A stretch of DNA of 64,000 nt from Bradyrhizobium sp. CB1650 (GTDB lineage Bacteria > Pseudomonadota > Alphaproteobacteria > Rhizobiales > Xanthobacteraceae): the NCBI RefSeq assembly GCF_029761915.1, contig NZ_CP121695.1:1240001-1304000 (forward strand), written 5' to 3'. Below the pieces are notes generated by a model, which did not search any database, was not told the origin of the DNA, and saw only the letters and a list, made by a program, of their open reading frames with translations. Position numbers and translations under genes: made by a program. This document shows positions 30,743 to 40,584 of this stretch, piece after piece. How positions within the stretch are numbered: position 1 is the first letter of the stretch; each line of letters starts with the position of its first letter.

Positions 30743-32377
30743 ATGCTCCCGCGCAGTTGGAATCCCGACATCGCCAAAAATAAAATAGCCCGGTGCATCG
30801 AGCCCGGCCTTCTTGGGTTCTACACGCATTTTGAAGTAACCGAGGTTTTCGCCTCGCTGCCTGACCATGCTCAGCCCATCAACGTCTTCACGATCCTGGT
30901 CGCCGAAGAGAGACTGACGGATGCTCAGGAGCAGCCTAGATATCTGAATCCTGAACGCATTGTACTGCGAACGCTCAAGGGATGGTCATTTGGAATTAAG
31001 CGCTATCTGAAACCGATTGCCGAGCTGGTCCCTTCGCTCGACGATCTTTGCTCGAACGGCACCTGGCGCGCTTCCGGACATTTACTAAGCGTCGCCAAGC
31101 TGGTCTCTATCCCAGCGCAATTCGTTCCGGCCGAAAACGCCGGCAGTGTCCCTATCAATCGAGTCCTCAAGAACAATTTCTGGTCCGGTTCGCATATCTT
31201 CGAATGGGTCGATACCACCAAAACCAAATTAAAGGCTTTGTTCGACGATCCGCCCGCCTTGCAGGAACTATCCGAGGCCGTGCGCAAATACGTGCCCATT
31301 GGGCTGGCAAGCCTGTCGGATCGCCTCGGCAACATCCTGGTGCAATTGCCGGTTACCATCATCAAATCGAAGTTTGGAGAGATGCGCGAGACGGGCGAGC
31401 TGACCGTCGATATCGCCTGGCATCCAAAGGCGCCAACGCGGACGCTGCGCGTGCTTTGCGAGACGGAGGATGACGGCGCGATATCAGGCTTCAATTCCCG
31501 GAATCTTGATCAGCCGCAAATGCTGTTGCCAATGCAAGACGGAGAGGGACTCCGCCGAGCGGTTTTGTGGGACGAACCAAACGGCCTTTTGCTGGCGGCA
31601 AGCGGAGAAATGAGTTTCATCCGCTCTATCGAACTCGCCATGCAGATCGTGGGAGGCGAGCCGCGCGTTTTTTCTGTCCCGAACGCTACGGGCGGCTTTG
31701 ACGACTATCGCGTTGGCGTGAGTCCGCGACCGATCAAGAACATGGTGGGCGATGCGTCTTTCAATCCCGTTCGCGAATGGAGACAGTCCCGCATATATCG
31801 CGAGGAGGCAAGCCGGTTGCGGCAAAGCCGCGCTTTCAAGCAGTATCTTCCGCAATCAGGCCGGCAACAAACGTCGCACGAAGAGGCCATCGAGGATGTG
31901 AGGTTTCTTATTCGCCAAAATGGACAGGACGCTACGTGGCTTTGGGACCCTTACCTTAGCGCCGACGATATCATCAAGACTCTGTTCCACTGTCCCTACG
32001 CCGACGCAGATTTGCGCGCGCTCTCCGATGCACAGGGATTCGAGGCTGAGCAGTTCTCAACGTCGACGTCAAAGACAAGGTTCATTGAGCAGCAACGCGC
32101 TTTCTTCACCGGAATAAAGTCAAACTGGAGCAGCCTTCGCCTGGAATTCCGCGCGCGGATTGGTATGGCGGGTTGGTCCTTTCATGATCGGTTTCTCTTG
32201 TTCCCGGTGACCCGCACCGGAGCCCAGGTATGGTCCCTTGGAACGTCCGTTAACGGGCTCGGTAAGCAACATCACATCCTCCAGAGAGTCGAAGATGGCC
32301 AGTTGATCTGCGATGCGTTCGAAGATCTCTGGCGTCAGCTCGATCAGCCCGAACATCTCGTATGGAAAAAGCCGTGA
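30743..32377 (+). CDS. PLD-like phosphodiesterase-domain island protein
   Basis: This 544-residue protein has an N-terminal 300 residues of unknown fold. The C-terminal part resembles a phospholipase D-like domain: IWDP-type strand (WLWDPYLSADDIIKTL), then GWSFHDRFLLFP with His481-Asp482-Arg483 in place of the usual HxK. GTSVNG follows, matching the GSxN step that follows HKD motifs. A nuclease or phosphodiesterase activity is plausible. It may belong to the group annotated with a VPA1262-type N-terminus, but I cannot verify that. It overlaps the next gene by 16 bases, which indicates translational coupling. Confidence 0.6.
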   Translation: MLPRSWNPDIAKNKIARCIEPGLLGFYTHFEVTEVFASLPDHAQPINVFTILVAEERLTDAQEQPRYLNPERIVLRTLKGWSFGIKRYLKPIAELVPSLDDLCSNGTWRASGHLLSVAKLVSIPAQFVPAENAGSVPINRVLKNNFWSGSHIFEWVDTTKTKLKALFDDPPALQELSEAVRKYVPIGLASLSDRLGNILVQLPVTIIKSKFGEMRETGELTVDIAWHPKAPTRTLRVLCETEDDGAISGFNSRNLDQPQMLLPMQDGEGLRRAVLWDEPNGLLLAASGEMSFIRSIELAMQIVGGEPRVFSVPNATGGFDDYRVGVSPRPIKNMVGDASFNPVREWRQSRIYREEASRLRQSRAFKQYLPQSGRQQTSHEEAIEDVRFLIRQNGQDATWLWDPYLSADDIIKTLFHCPYADADLRALSDAQGFEAEQFSTSTSKTRFIEQQRAFFTGIKSNWSSLRLEFRARIGMAGWSFHDRFLLFPVTRTGAQVWSLGTSVNGLGKQHHILQRVEDGQLICDAFEDLWRQLDQPEHLVWKKP

Positions 32378-33950
32378 ACAATTCCGGCAATGAGCTTCTT
32401 GCCCAAGCGCTCGGCCTCGCCGCGAAGGACGGAGAAGAGCTGACACCCGACAAGCTCGCAACGTTCATCGATGGTTTCGAACAGCCGCTGCACCTCCTTG
32501 AGGACGCTGATCAAGCGGCTCAGCTGTTCCACGCCTTTCATGAACAGTTCAACTTTATCCGGTTGAGTTTTCGACCGCCTTGGCCGCCGGAACAGTCGGT
32601 TGACGGTGCTGTCGATCTGACCCGATATGCGTCCCTACTGCGCTGGTTAATCGACGGGATGCGCATATGGGATGCAGCGTCGGATTCGAAGCTTGCACGG
32701 CTGACAGCCATGATCGTTGTCGCTCAAACCTGCGATTCCGGGAACGCGCTGTGGAACTTGCTGCCCGATGACATCGGTGCGAACAGCAACCTCGTCAATC
32801 AATTGAGCCGCGTCGCCGCATCGATCGATCTCACGATCGTCAGTGCCGGCGGACAACCGCCGCCGATCCGGGAGGCCGAAATCGTCGAAGCTTTCTTGAA
32901 AGCCGACGCCGAAGGCGACTGGGCCAACATCATCGGTGGCTGGCGTAGATTCCCTCCGATATTTCCAAGCGCCCTCCAAACGCAGACGATGCGCTTCTTG
33001 CTTCGCTATGCGAGGCCACAGCTTCTCGCGTGCCTCAACAAAATCCAGAAGACGCCACTCACGTTTATCCTCGCGCAGGTCTTTACTCCCGAGCAGTGCC
33101 TTCAGTTGGCTTTGGAAAGCGAAAGTCGACGTTTTCAGTTTGCTGCCGTCTACCGCTCTTTCACGGATCAATGGCGATTGCACCGGACGCCATCCTCTAG
33201 CGAAACCGCCCTGCTCACAGACCTCCTCATCGAGGTATCGAAGGACCCGTCGTGTTGGGACGGATGGATGCTCGCGCTGGCGCAGCAGCCTGAATTACAG
33301 GAGGCTCTCGGCAGAGCTTTGATCCACGTGCCGGATGCCGCCCTCAAAGCGTATGTCGACGCAATTCGTTTGTGGAGCAGATCGGTGCAGCCGAATCCGA
33401 TGCGCCAGTCCATCACCAATTGCCTCAGAGCGTTTTGTGCCGGAGCCTCGCTCGAGCGGCGATCTGTTCTCTGGACAATCGCATTTGAGCGTTGGCGTGC
33501 TTGGCGGTTCAGCGACAATGGCTCGCGCACCGCGATACAGCGGTCGGATCTCGACTATGCGGTCGTCGGGTATGCATTGGAATGCATGACCCAGGATGCG
33601 AGGGATCAGGCGGCTACGTCGATATTTCAGCGGATCTCCGTTCTTGAAGATCAATGGCACGAAGGCATTTCAGACATCGTTCATGAATATTATCGTCTGC
33701 TGTCCGAACTCCAGCCCTATGCGCATGCATCGCAGGTGGCCCGGAGTGGCGGCGACTGGCTGCCGCAGGCGACACTGTATGTGCCCGACGGCTTACAGAG
33801 CTCCTACCTCACGCTTATGTATGGACCGGCGCAGCCGACCTAAAGCGCAAGCTCGGTCAATACATGAAACAACAATCCGTGCGAGCTCATGAGCAAGTCA
33901 AATCCCATTTTAACGCCGTCCTTCGTCTTGCCCGCAACGGCATGCCGTGA
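32362..33950 (+). pseudogene. Helical partner of the PLD-like protein, late frameshift
   Basis: The uncorrected frame gives 493 residues ending at 33843. After a one-base gap at about 33812-33818 the frame continues TGAADLKRKLGQYMKQQSVR and ends at TGA 33948-33950 with a basic, helical tail (SHFNAVLRLARNGMP), giving roughly 529 residues. The body is all-helical and Trp/Leu-rich with no recognisable catalytic motif (for example FIDGFEQPLHLLEDADQAAQ). The 16-base overlap with the PLD-like gene makes the two a functional pair. The tail loss may or may not be real. Confidence 0.55.
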
Positions 33951-33994
33951 GACGCTAAAGCGGAGACGAGAATCGCGATGCGGCAGGGAAAGGA

Positions 33995-35013
33995 ATGACT
34001 GCTAAGCGCAAGGGAGACATACTGGAAGATCTCGTCGCGATGATGCACGAGATGCCGGGAGTTGTCGTCGAGAAGCGGAAGAAGCTGCCTGTCTTGAACA
34101 GCAAAACAAAACGTCGCCGCGAAATCGATGTTCTGATCACAGCCAATGTGGCGGGGTATCCGGTGCGCTTCGGTTTCGGCTGTAAGAACGAGGCCAAAGC
34201 GCTCGGCACTGCGGCTGTAGATGGCTTGATTCGCATTCTTGAGGAAGTCGGCATCCCGTGCAGCAAGGGATACTTGTCAGCGCCAACGGATATACGACCG
34301 ACGCGCAAGATGCAGCGAAGTCGCGCGGCATCAGGACGCTTGTCTTCGAAGGTCTCAGTGCGGACCGTCTCAAGCAAGAGATCAGCGCGGCGATGCAGTC
34401 CATGGTCTTCTTGCTGATAACGCAAACCTCGTTCAGCGTGTTCCCCTACGTCGAAGGGGGATTTGACGACAATCCGCAGTTCATCAATGCAGCCTTGGAC
34501 CTGACGGATGAGCCTTCCGGCCTGCAATTGCTTTCGTGCATGGCCTGGCTTTGGATGAAAGGCGCAATTCCCTCGATCATTGGCGAGCACATCATCAGTC
34601 TGAAGCCGGAGCGGGAGGAAGCGATGTGGCATGTCATGGCCACGACAACCGTGACCGGTTTGATTGCGTCCATACCGGGCACGTTCAGTCAGAGCGTTCT
34701 GCGAAATGTGGAGGCCGGGCAAGTCGAGCGCCTGCACATTGCGGCGAAGTTCGACGAGATCAAGGGGCCGCTGACCCTGGAGCCGGTGACTTCTGAGGAA
34801 GCCTTGTCGGCCATCGCCCACAAGGAGCTGATGTCGCTGGTGACGCGGGTTCGCGTCCCGCGGCTGGTGACCGACTTTGGCTACTGGCCACCCTCCGAGG
34901 AGGCGATGCAGAAAGCCAAGGCCCTGTTCGACGTGGGCAAGCCGGTAACCTTCGAAGACATTGAGACTTCAAATCTTGCCGATGCTTGGCGGTTCGGGAA
35001 GCGTCGCAAATGA
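33995..35013 (+). pseudogene. Mrr-like restriction endonuclease-fold protein, frameshifted
   Basis: Two frames join if one base is added at about 34268-34275, giving GIPCSKGILVSANGYTTDAQ. The N-terminal domain has the Mrr layout: RREIDVLITANVAGYPVRFG, then CKNEAKALGTAAVDGLI, then GILVSANG..A...GI. The usual Glu of the ExK motif is Gly (FGCKN), so cleavage may be lost or another acidic residue (NEAK) may serve. The C-terminal 170 residues are helical and unassigned. Restored length is about 339 residues. Confidence 0.6.
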
Positions 35014-35041
35014 ACATTTTCGGCGCCATGCGACATCATAT

Positions 35042-35659
35042 TCAATACTTCTCAAAACTCGGATTGTAATCTTGGCTGGCAAATTCCCCAAGCACCGAGC
35101 GAGCCGTGCGCAGCGCCTTAAGGGCTAGTGGGTTCGCTATCTCCTTCAGCAAAATCTCTTCTCGAGAGAGTTGAATGGCGAGACGCAGAAGAACAGCCAT
35201 CGCCTCGCGAACAAGGTCAAGCGTGGGTTCGTCGGCCCAGAAGTCACCAAACTCGCGCTTGCGTATCTCGCCATGCCATCTGGGGTTCCTCGCATACACC
35301 AGCGTACCACCGCGCGGCAGGGCCACGCCGTGCGCGATGTTGTGTCTGATCGTGAAGCCGTCACGTGCTGACTTGCACCACCCTTCAAGCAGTGTCTTTT
35401 CATCCCCCGGTGCAAGGTCGGCTGCAAAACGTTCAAGCATTGAAATCAAATCGGTGATCACCCGTGCATCTGTCTCGGGTTTGACGCCCTTCGGATCGAT
35501 ACGCCGGAGCCGCCACAGCGCGCGCTCCAAATAATACTCGATGCTGCCAGCAAAGGTGATGATGGCGGCGAGCTTCGGGCCAATCGACGCACTTAGGCCG
35601 AGTTGTTGCTGAATGAAGTCCGCCCTGCCGTATTCCTTCATTGCATCTAGCATAGACAA
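35042..35659 (-). CDS. HEPN-like helical protein
   Basis: This 205-residue all-helical protein carries IRHNIAHGVALPRGG. The Arg-x4-His motif (RHNIAH) with a polar residue after Arg is the hallmark of HEPN ribonuclease or HEPN-like domains. Upstream helices (AAIITFAGSIEYYLERALWR) fit the four-helix bundle. It lies 75 bp downstream of the CHAT protease gene on the same strand, so the two are likely one operon. A non-catalytic HEPN-like role is possible. Confidence 0.5.
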   Translation of the reverse strand: MSMLDAMKEYGRADFIQQQLGLSASIGPKLAAIITFAGSIEYYLERALWRLRRIDPKGVKPETDARVITDLISMLERFAADLAPGDEKTLLEGWCKSARDGFTIRHNIAHGVALPRGGTLVYARNPRWHGEIRKREFGDFWADEPTLDLVREAMAVLLRLAIQLSREEILLKEIANPLALKALRTARSVLGEFASQDYNPSFEKY

Positions 35660-35734
35660 GCGATCCCATTCAGGAAATTGCGTGATGTCATGCGATCATC
35701 CGCACGACGCAAACGCTTCTTTATTACAACTGCT

Positions 35735-37555
35735 TTATAACTGCGTGCCATTCCGGTTCCGTACATCTTCGAAATGTTGTAGCTCACGCTCGTGCATCCG
35801 GATGATCTCCTCGACGGCCTCGATCCGTTTCGCATCACTCTTGCTGAGTCCTGCAAGCATATCCTTCCAGCCCGCAAGATTGCCGCCGAGGCGCTTTCGG
35901 ATACGCGCCGGGTAATCAAGCCGCTCCACGCGAAGGCGTTGAGGATAGACGCCCGACACGACATAGGGCCGCCTTTGGCTTCTCTCGTAGACGTCGCGTT
36001 GAGCTGCCCAAAGCGCGATCGCCAGCGGCTTGCCCCGATGTGCATCCAGTATTCGCGTGACCACCTCCGAAGCCTCTATCGGGGTCACCGGAAACAACGT
36101 TCCAATGTAAGCGCGTGCACCAGCGAAGGTCATGTCCCCGGCCAGCCTGTGCCACGAGACACAAGCGTTGTTGATGATGACCGGTGTCCCCATGCCAGCT
36201 ATCGAATGCTGGGCGAAGATGAAGTTGCTGTCAGACATCATCATCGCCGACGAGCCAACAACACGGTCGATCGTTTCTCTCTTGGTGTATTTGAATGTGC
36301 TGGAACCGCTATCCATCAGGCGATTGAAATCGTGCACGGCTTCGCCGACATACAACTTGGCCTTCGCGGTTCGATCGGTCCAATCAACACCGTCGAGAGA
36401 GACAAAGCGGAAAAAGTGGCCGACCTTCAGTATTTCGGGATCGTCCGTTCGCTGGAAGCCGACGGCCAGGTCCACCACCATTGTGCGGTTTAGTCCCTCG
36501 GAATCCGTATACTCGTAAGTCTGCCGATAGCCCGAGCTATCGCCACAATGCGTCGCGAAAATCAGAAGATCATAGGGGAAGTGCTCCACCATTTCGGAGA
36601 CGTGCCGCACATTGGCGCCGCGGTCTTCGTAAACGCGGATGAAGGCACGTCGGGGCTCCAGGAGATCGACGGCGGACTTAATCTCCGGCGCCGGCGTCGT
36701 GCCGGGATCGACCAGCATCACGACGCCAGTGCCCGGCTGTAACTGCTGCTCCGCCGCGAACCCGTTGACAACGGCAGAGCCCAAATCCGGATACTTGAAC
36801 AGATGCGTCGAGGGGTGTTCAGGATAGGCGAAGCCGTACGGCAGGCTGCCGACGAAGGTTATTGAACCGTATTCGGGCACTGGTATCGAGCCACAAAGAT
36901 TGAGGAGCTCCTGCGTCAGGCCTGCTTGGGCTTCCTGGGGCGTAAGGCCGGGCCGATCATTGAGTGAGTAGAAGGCCTCGAGAATTTCATGGGCCCGGTC
37001 TCTGTCCACTTCCGGGATCAGGAATAATCCGGCGTCCAGGGCGTAAGCGTAGTTCGCCGCGATGACTTCGGAGATCTCCTCGCCCTGCTCGCATACAACG
37101 ATGTGACCGCTTTTAGACGGTATCCACTCGTAAGGTGACTGTTTGTCTTCGAACACGATTTCCTGCCCGCCGCGGAGGGCTTTCAGCAGGCCGATACCAA
37201 TACGGTCGCGACCCCAGGTCAGAATGTCGCGACCACCCGTTCTTGGAATTGCCGAAGCGATATCATCCGAGGATGAAATACGAATGCAGGGAACCTGCCT
37301 GCGCGCAGTCAACGATTGGCTGAGCGCCTGGACGGCGCTTTCTGGCAAACCCGCCATGAACGCGGTCTTCGTGCGCGTTCGCCCCATGGCATTGTGCCGC
37401 CGCAGCACTTCAAGCTTGCGATCCGGACGTTGCATGCGAGGACCATCGCAAACTGCCACATAATGGCCCGGCATAGCGAGCAACGAAGAGAGCTGCGCCG
37501 CAAGCCTTGCGTCGTCTGCGAAAATGAAGCTGTCGGCGAACGGTGGGCTGTTCAC
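35735..37555 (-). CDS. CHAT-type caspase-like protease
   Basis: This 606-residue protein has a C-terminal cysteine protease of the caspase/CHAT fold. His336 lies in YDLLIFATHCGDSSGY, and Cys465 lies in TPVIINNACVSW after a hydrophobic strand. It is followed by GARAYIGTLFPVTPIEASEV, the usual post-Cys strand and loop. The first 320 residues are an unrecognised sensor-like region. CHAT proteases in bacteria act in immunity (Craspase, gasdermin activation), cleaving a partner on infection. No gasdermin or gRAMP gene is nearby; the adjacent operon gene is HEPN-like. The start is GTG at 37555; an alternative further upstream is possible. Confidence 0.7.
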   Translation of the reverse strand: MNSPPFADSFIFADDARLAAQLSSLLAMPGHYVAVCDGPRMQRPDRKLEVLRRHNAMGRTRTKTAFMAGLPESAVQALSQSLTARRQVPCIRISSSDDIASAIPRTGGRDILTWGRDRIGIGLLKALRGGQEIVFEDKQSPYEWIPSKSGHIVVCEQGEEISEVIAANYAYALDAGLFLIPEVDRDRAHEILEAFYSLNDRPGLTPQEAQAGLTQELLNLCGSIPVPEYGSITFVGSLPYGFAYPEHPSTHLFKYPDLGSAVVNGFAAEQQLQPGTGVVMLVDPGTTPAPEIKSAVDLLEPRRAFIRVYEDRGANVRHVSEMVEHFPYDLLIFATHCGDSSGYRQTYEYTDSEGLNRTMVVDLAVGFQRTDDPEILKVGHFFRFVSLDGVDWTDRTAKAKLYVGEAVHDFNRLMDSGSSTFKYTKRETIDRVVGSSAMMMSDSNFIFAQHSIAGMGTPVIINNACVSWHRLAGDMTFAGARAYIGTLFPVTPIEASEVVTRILDAHRGKPLAIALWAAQRDVYERSQRRPYVVSGVYPQRLRVERLDYPARIRKRLGGNLAGWKDMLAGLSKSDAKRIEAVEEIIRMHERELQHFEDVRNRNGTQL

Positions 37556-37678
37556 GGGTCGCTCATTGCGTTCGCCCGTCGGTTTTGGGCGGGCCTTGGC
37601 ATTCGGTCATTCTAGGAGAAGTTGCACACCGCCTGCACCATATTTTAGCGATCCAATTGAGCCAATCAACCGACTGAA

Positions 37679-38119
37679 GTGAGTTCGACGATTGCGAGTT
37701 CGACGGCCACTACCGAAGATTCCCATCCAGTACCAAACATTCCACTTCCTCGCGCCGCGCGAGCAGACTATTGCTTGGCACGTCGCGACTGGCGCGCGAC
37801 CAAGGTCATGCGCATAAATCGAAACCGATCAATCACGAGGGGGCTGTCCGAAGAGGAGCACTATCTCTGCGGTCTTATGGAGATAGGCGAGGCTGTTCTT
37901 TGCATTGTCGCGCTAGCCATTCCCTACGATCCGAAGCGTCCTGGAGATGCGAAAGAACGGGATGATCGGCGCTTCGCCCTGCGCGTGACAAACGAACTGA
38001 TGAAGAGGCTTCCGTGCGACAGCCATGGCGCCGACTTGCTGGTCGAGGAAGGCTTGCCTCTCTGGAAATACGACCCGCTCACCGCGACGCTGGCCGACGA
38101 GGACGACCCTTCGGATTGA
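37679..38119 (+). CDS. Hypothetical island protein, 146 aa
   Basis: The frame starts at GTG 37679; an internal ATG at 37808 would give about 103 residues. Recognisable only as a soluble protein with SEEEHYLCGLMEIGEAVLCI and an acidic end (DEDDPSD). It is divergent from the CHAT gene with about 120 bp between the starts, and followed after 166 bp by a second small gene on the same strand. No family is known. Confidence 0.5.
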   Translation: MSSTIASSTATTEDSHPVPNIPLPRAARADYCLARRDWRATKVMRINRNRSITRGLSEEEHYLCGLMEIGEAVLCIVALAIPYDPKRPGDAKERDDRRFALRVTNELMKRLPCDSHGADLLVEEGLPLWKYDPLTATLADEDDPSD

Positions 38120-38285
38120 TGCAAGGAAGACACGCGGGAGCCGGTCACGGCAACGGAGAGCCCTGTCCGCGACAGGTTGCCAAACATTCCCAACCGTTTC
38201 GCCCCGATTCCCAATCCTTTCGATCCGGGATCGCGTCCGTTTTCGCTACACCTGAATCTCCTTCACCCACACACAGGAGATCCAC

Positions 38286-38831
38286 ATGAAAGTCATCACC
38301 ATCGGAAAAAGACTGGTGCCCGTCGAGCAGGTCGCGTTCGTCGAGCCCTTCGATCCATCAGCCAATCCGGAGTTCAAGCCCGAGAAGGACTACAAGGGAC
38401 GTATCGTCATGCTCAATCGGGACATCGTTCTTACCGAACAGACGCCGCAGGAGTTTGCGACGGAACACGAGCTTCACCTGTTCACCGAGGATAGTGTTGC
38501 CGTCAATCGGGCCATCGTGTTCAGGATCGAGACCTTCGAGCCGACCGAGAGCTTCAACCCAGCGAAGCCCTACAAGACACGGCTCAAATGGCGGGATCTG
38601 ACCGGCGGGGAGCAGAGCAAGCTTCTTCTGACTGAGGCCGAAACCGTCATCGCCGAACTCCTCGACGCGAAGGTAGAACTGGCCAAGGCACCGAAAAGGA
38701 CCGCGCGCCGCCCGGCGCGTGGCCGCAGCGGATCGCGACGCATGGAAGCGTCCCGCAGCCAAGCTTGCCTGTCAGGACAAGTAGATGATTGGCCCCTGTC
38801 GGGTAAAACCCCGGCAGGGGTTTCTTGTTGA
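38286..38831 (+). CDS. Hypothetical island protein, possibly frameshifted tail
   Basis: The start ATG follows ACAGGAGATCCAC. The first 140 residues look like a beta-rich domain (KVITIGKRLVPVEQVAFVEP, then KGRIVMLNRDIVLTEQTPQE). Removing one A from AAAA at about 38700 changes the tail to KGPRAARRVAAADRDAWKRP and a stop at 38782-38784, just before a terminator hairpin. As read, the frame runs through the hairpin to 38831, which suggests a homopolymer error. Function is unknown. Confidence 0.5.
   Translation: MKVITIGKRLVPVEQVAFVEPFDPSANPEFKPEKDYKGRIVMLNRDIVLTEQTPQEFATEHELHLFTEDSVAVNRAIVFRIETFEPTESFNPAKPYKTRLKWRDLTGGEQSKLLLTEAETVIAELLDAKVELAKAPKRTARRPARGRSGSRRMEASRSQACLSGQVDDWPLSGKTPAGVSC
38793..38826 (+). 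terminator. Rho-independent terminator
   Basis: The arms CCCCTGTCGGG and CCCGGCAGGGG with a TAAAAC loop are followed by TTTCTT. It lies immediately downstream of the 38286 gene when its frame is corrected, and overlaps its end when it is not. Confidence 0.7.
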
Positions 38832-38847
38832 TCAACGCCTATCCCCG

Positions 38848-40437
38848 TTAGGACTCCGGATCCGGTGCCATAATGCCGTACCAGTCGGCACTCCAATCGC
38901 CGACTTTGATGGGAAGCGACGCAACACTGAAGTCTTGGCCGACTTTCGGCAGATAGTCGCGTTGGCGCAGCCAGTCCATGATGAACGGCAAGCCTTTCTC
39001 CTTCAGCTCGCCCATCAGGTGCCAGACCTTCACAATAGGAATGGCCGGGTCCTGGACATCCCCCATGCCAATCCAGTTCACCGAGCCGACAGCGCTCAGA
39101 AAGTCATAACTTGCATCGATGCGGAAGAGTTGTTCCAGGCGCGGATCGTGTGTTCGAAAGAGGTCGTTGAGATGCTTTGCCTGCTCAACACCCTTCTTGA
39201 GGTCCTTCGTACGATCGCCAATCTCCCTGATCTCGGCCGGCACAATGAACCATTTCAGCTCAAGGCAGAGACAGCAGCGGTTCCGTCGATCAATAATGGC
39301 GCAGTCGACGTCGGTGCTCTGAAGCCTTCCGCTGATAACCTCGAACCCTGTGTCGGTCAGAAAATCTCGGATCTCGCCAACAAGCGCATCTTCCTTCATA
39401 TCGACCAGGCGCGAGTAGTGATCACGTTCCTCCTTGATCTGATTGAGGAGCGTGCAAAGGTTGCGCTCGACATTCAGATTGAGAAAAACGAACGGCGCGA
39501 GCGCGATCTGGTTGTTGCCGAGATCGATAAGCGGTTGCGTCGCAATATCGGGATTGAGTATGCCGCTCGATCCGAAAGTGACGAGATCGAGAAAAGCATT
39601 CAGGGACTTGTGCGAAACGCCGGTGTATTCGGCAAGCTGGCTGGTCAGGTCATCTCTTTCCAGAAGCCAGACTGAAGATGGATAGCCCAAGCCCTTCATG
39701 CGGCCGTTCGCCACCATGGTACGAACCAAGTACCAGCCGTGCATCATGGATTGCAGCGTCACCATGACGGTCCGGAATTCCTTGAGTGAGAAGTTCAAGA
39801 AGCGCCAATGGTCGGGGAGGGTGAAACCGCGCGATGTGGGTTCGCGGTGGAAATCGACCAGGCGCGACACAACCTCCCGATCGAACTTGAGCCGAAACCA
39901 GGTTTCCTTCAGTTTCGTCCGATCCCGCAAAAGCTTGAGGAGCTCGGCAGGTGGCTGTTCGAGAACCGGATCGTCCCGTCCTTCCTTGCGGATCAGGCGA
40001 TTGTAGGCTTCGTAAGTCTTGTCGTCTTCGTGCGCGGGCTCGATCAGAAGGCGCTTGCCCTCGACCGACAGCTTCAACTTCTTGCGGTGCCAGAGAGGAA
40101 AGATCGTACAGAATTGATCGTAATTTTCGGCCTGCTTTAACCACTGCCACGCATGGCCGTAGTCGTCCGAAACGTAGGAGCGACGAACGGGGCGGCGGCT
40201 GTCCTTCCACCGCCGCATGCAAGCCCGCAAGGGATGCGTCAAGGAATTGAGCAGCCGGTCGGAGACCATATGCATCTCCTCATGCGGGCGCTCGGTATGC
40301 ATCTTGAGGAAGATGTCCTCGTTTACGGCGAGAATCGTCCACATGACCTGATTGGATGGAAGAGCAAGCAGCGGCGAAGATGCAAAAGCCTCGTCAATGG
40401 CCCTTTCGGCCTCGATCGTCGCCTGGTCAACCGGCAT
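38848..40437 (-). CDS. Large protein with C-terminal PD-(D/E)XK nuclease domain
   Basis: This 529-residue protein has a helical N-terminal 350 residues with no recognised domain, preceding a nuclease core. Asp378 lies in STDVDCAIIDRRN, and the ExK motif is CLELKWF (Glu393, Lys395). A helix rich in Lys/Gln follows (KDLKKGVEQAKHL), as in restriction-type nucleases. The C-terminus (IPIVKVWHLMGELKEKGLPF) may pack on the core. It is divergent from another PD-(D/E)XK gene, with 147 bp between the starts. A defence nuclease role is inferred from context. Confidence 0.6.
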   Translation of the reverse strand: MPVDQATIEAERAIDEAFASSPLLALPSNQVMWTILAVNEDIFLKMHTERPHEEMHMVSDRLLNSLTHPLRACMRRWKDSRRPVRRSYVSDDYGHAWQWLKQAENYDQFCTIFPLWHRKKLKLSVEGKRLLIEPAHEDDKTYEAYNRLIRKEGRDDPVLEQPPAELLKLLRDRTKLKETWFRLKFDREVVSRLVDFHREPTSRGFTLPDHWRFLNFSLKEFRTVMVTLQSMMHGWYLVRTMVANGRMKGLGYPSSVWLLERDDLTSQLAEYTGVSHKSLNAFLDLVTFGSSGILNPDIATQPLIDLGNNQIALAPFVFLNLNVERNLCTLLNQIKEERDHYSRLVDMKEDALVGEIRDFLTDTGFEVISGRLQSTDVDCAIIDRRNRCCLCLELKWFIVPAEIREIGDRTKDLKKGVEQAKHLNDLFRTHDPRLEQLFRIDASYDFLSAVGSVNWIGMGDVQDPAIPIVKVWHLMGELKEKGLPFIMDWLRQRDYLPKVGQDFSVASLPIKVGDWSADWYGIMAPDPES

Positions 40438-40584
40438 GCATTCGAACCAATTTGTCCCGAGAGTGCTGCGAAACGATCCTGAATACCCCGCGTCTCGATA
40501 TGCCTGGTTTAGCCTATTGGCCTATGCAAATTCCTAAGCTGCGCCTAGCTTCGGCTCATAGCGAAACGAACTTTGGGGCCGGTG

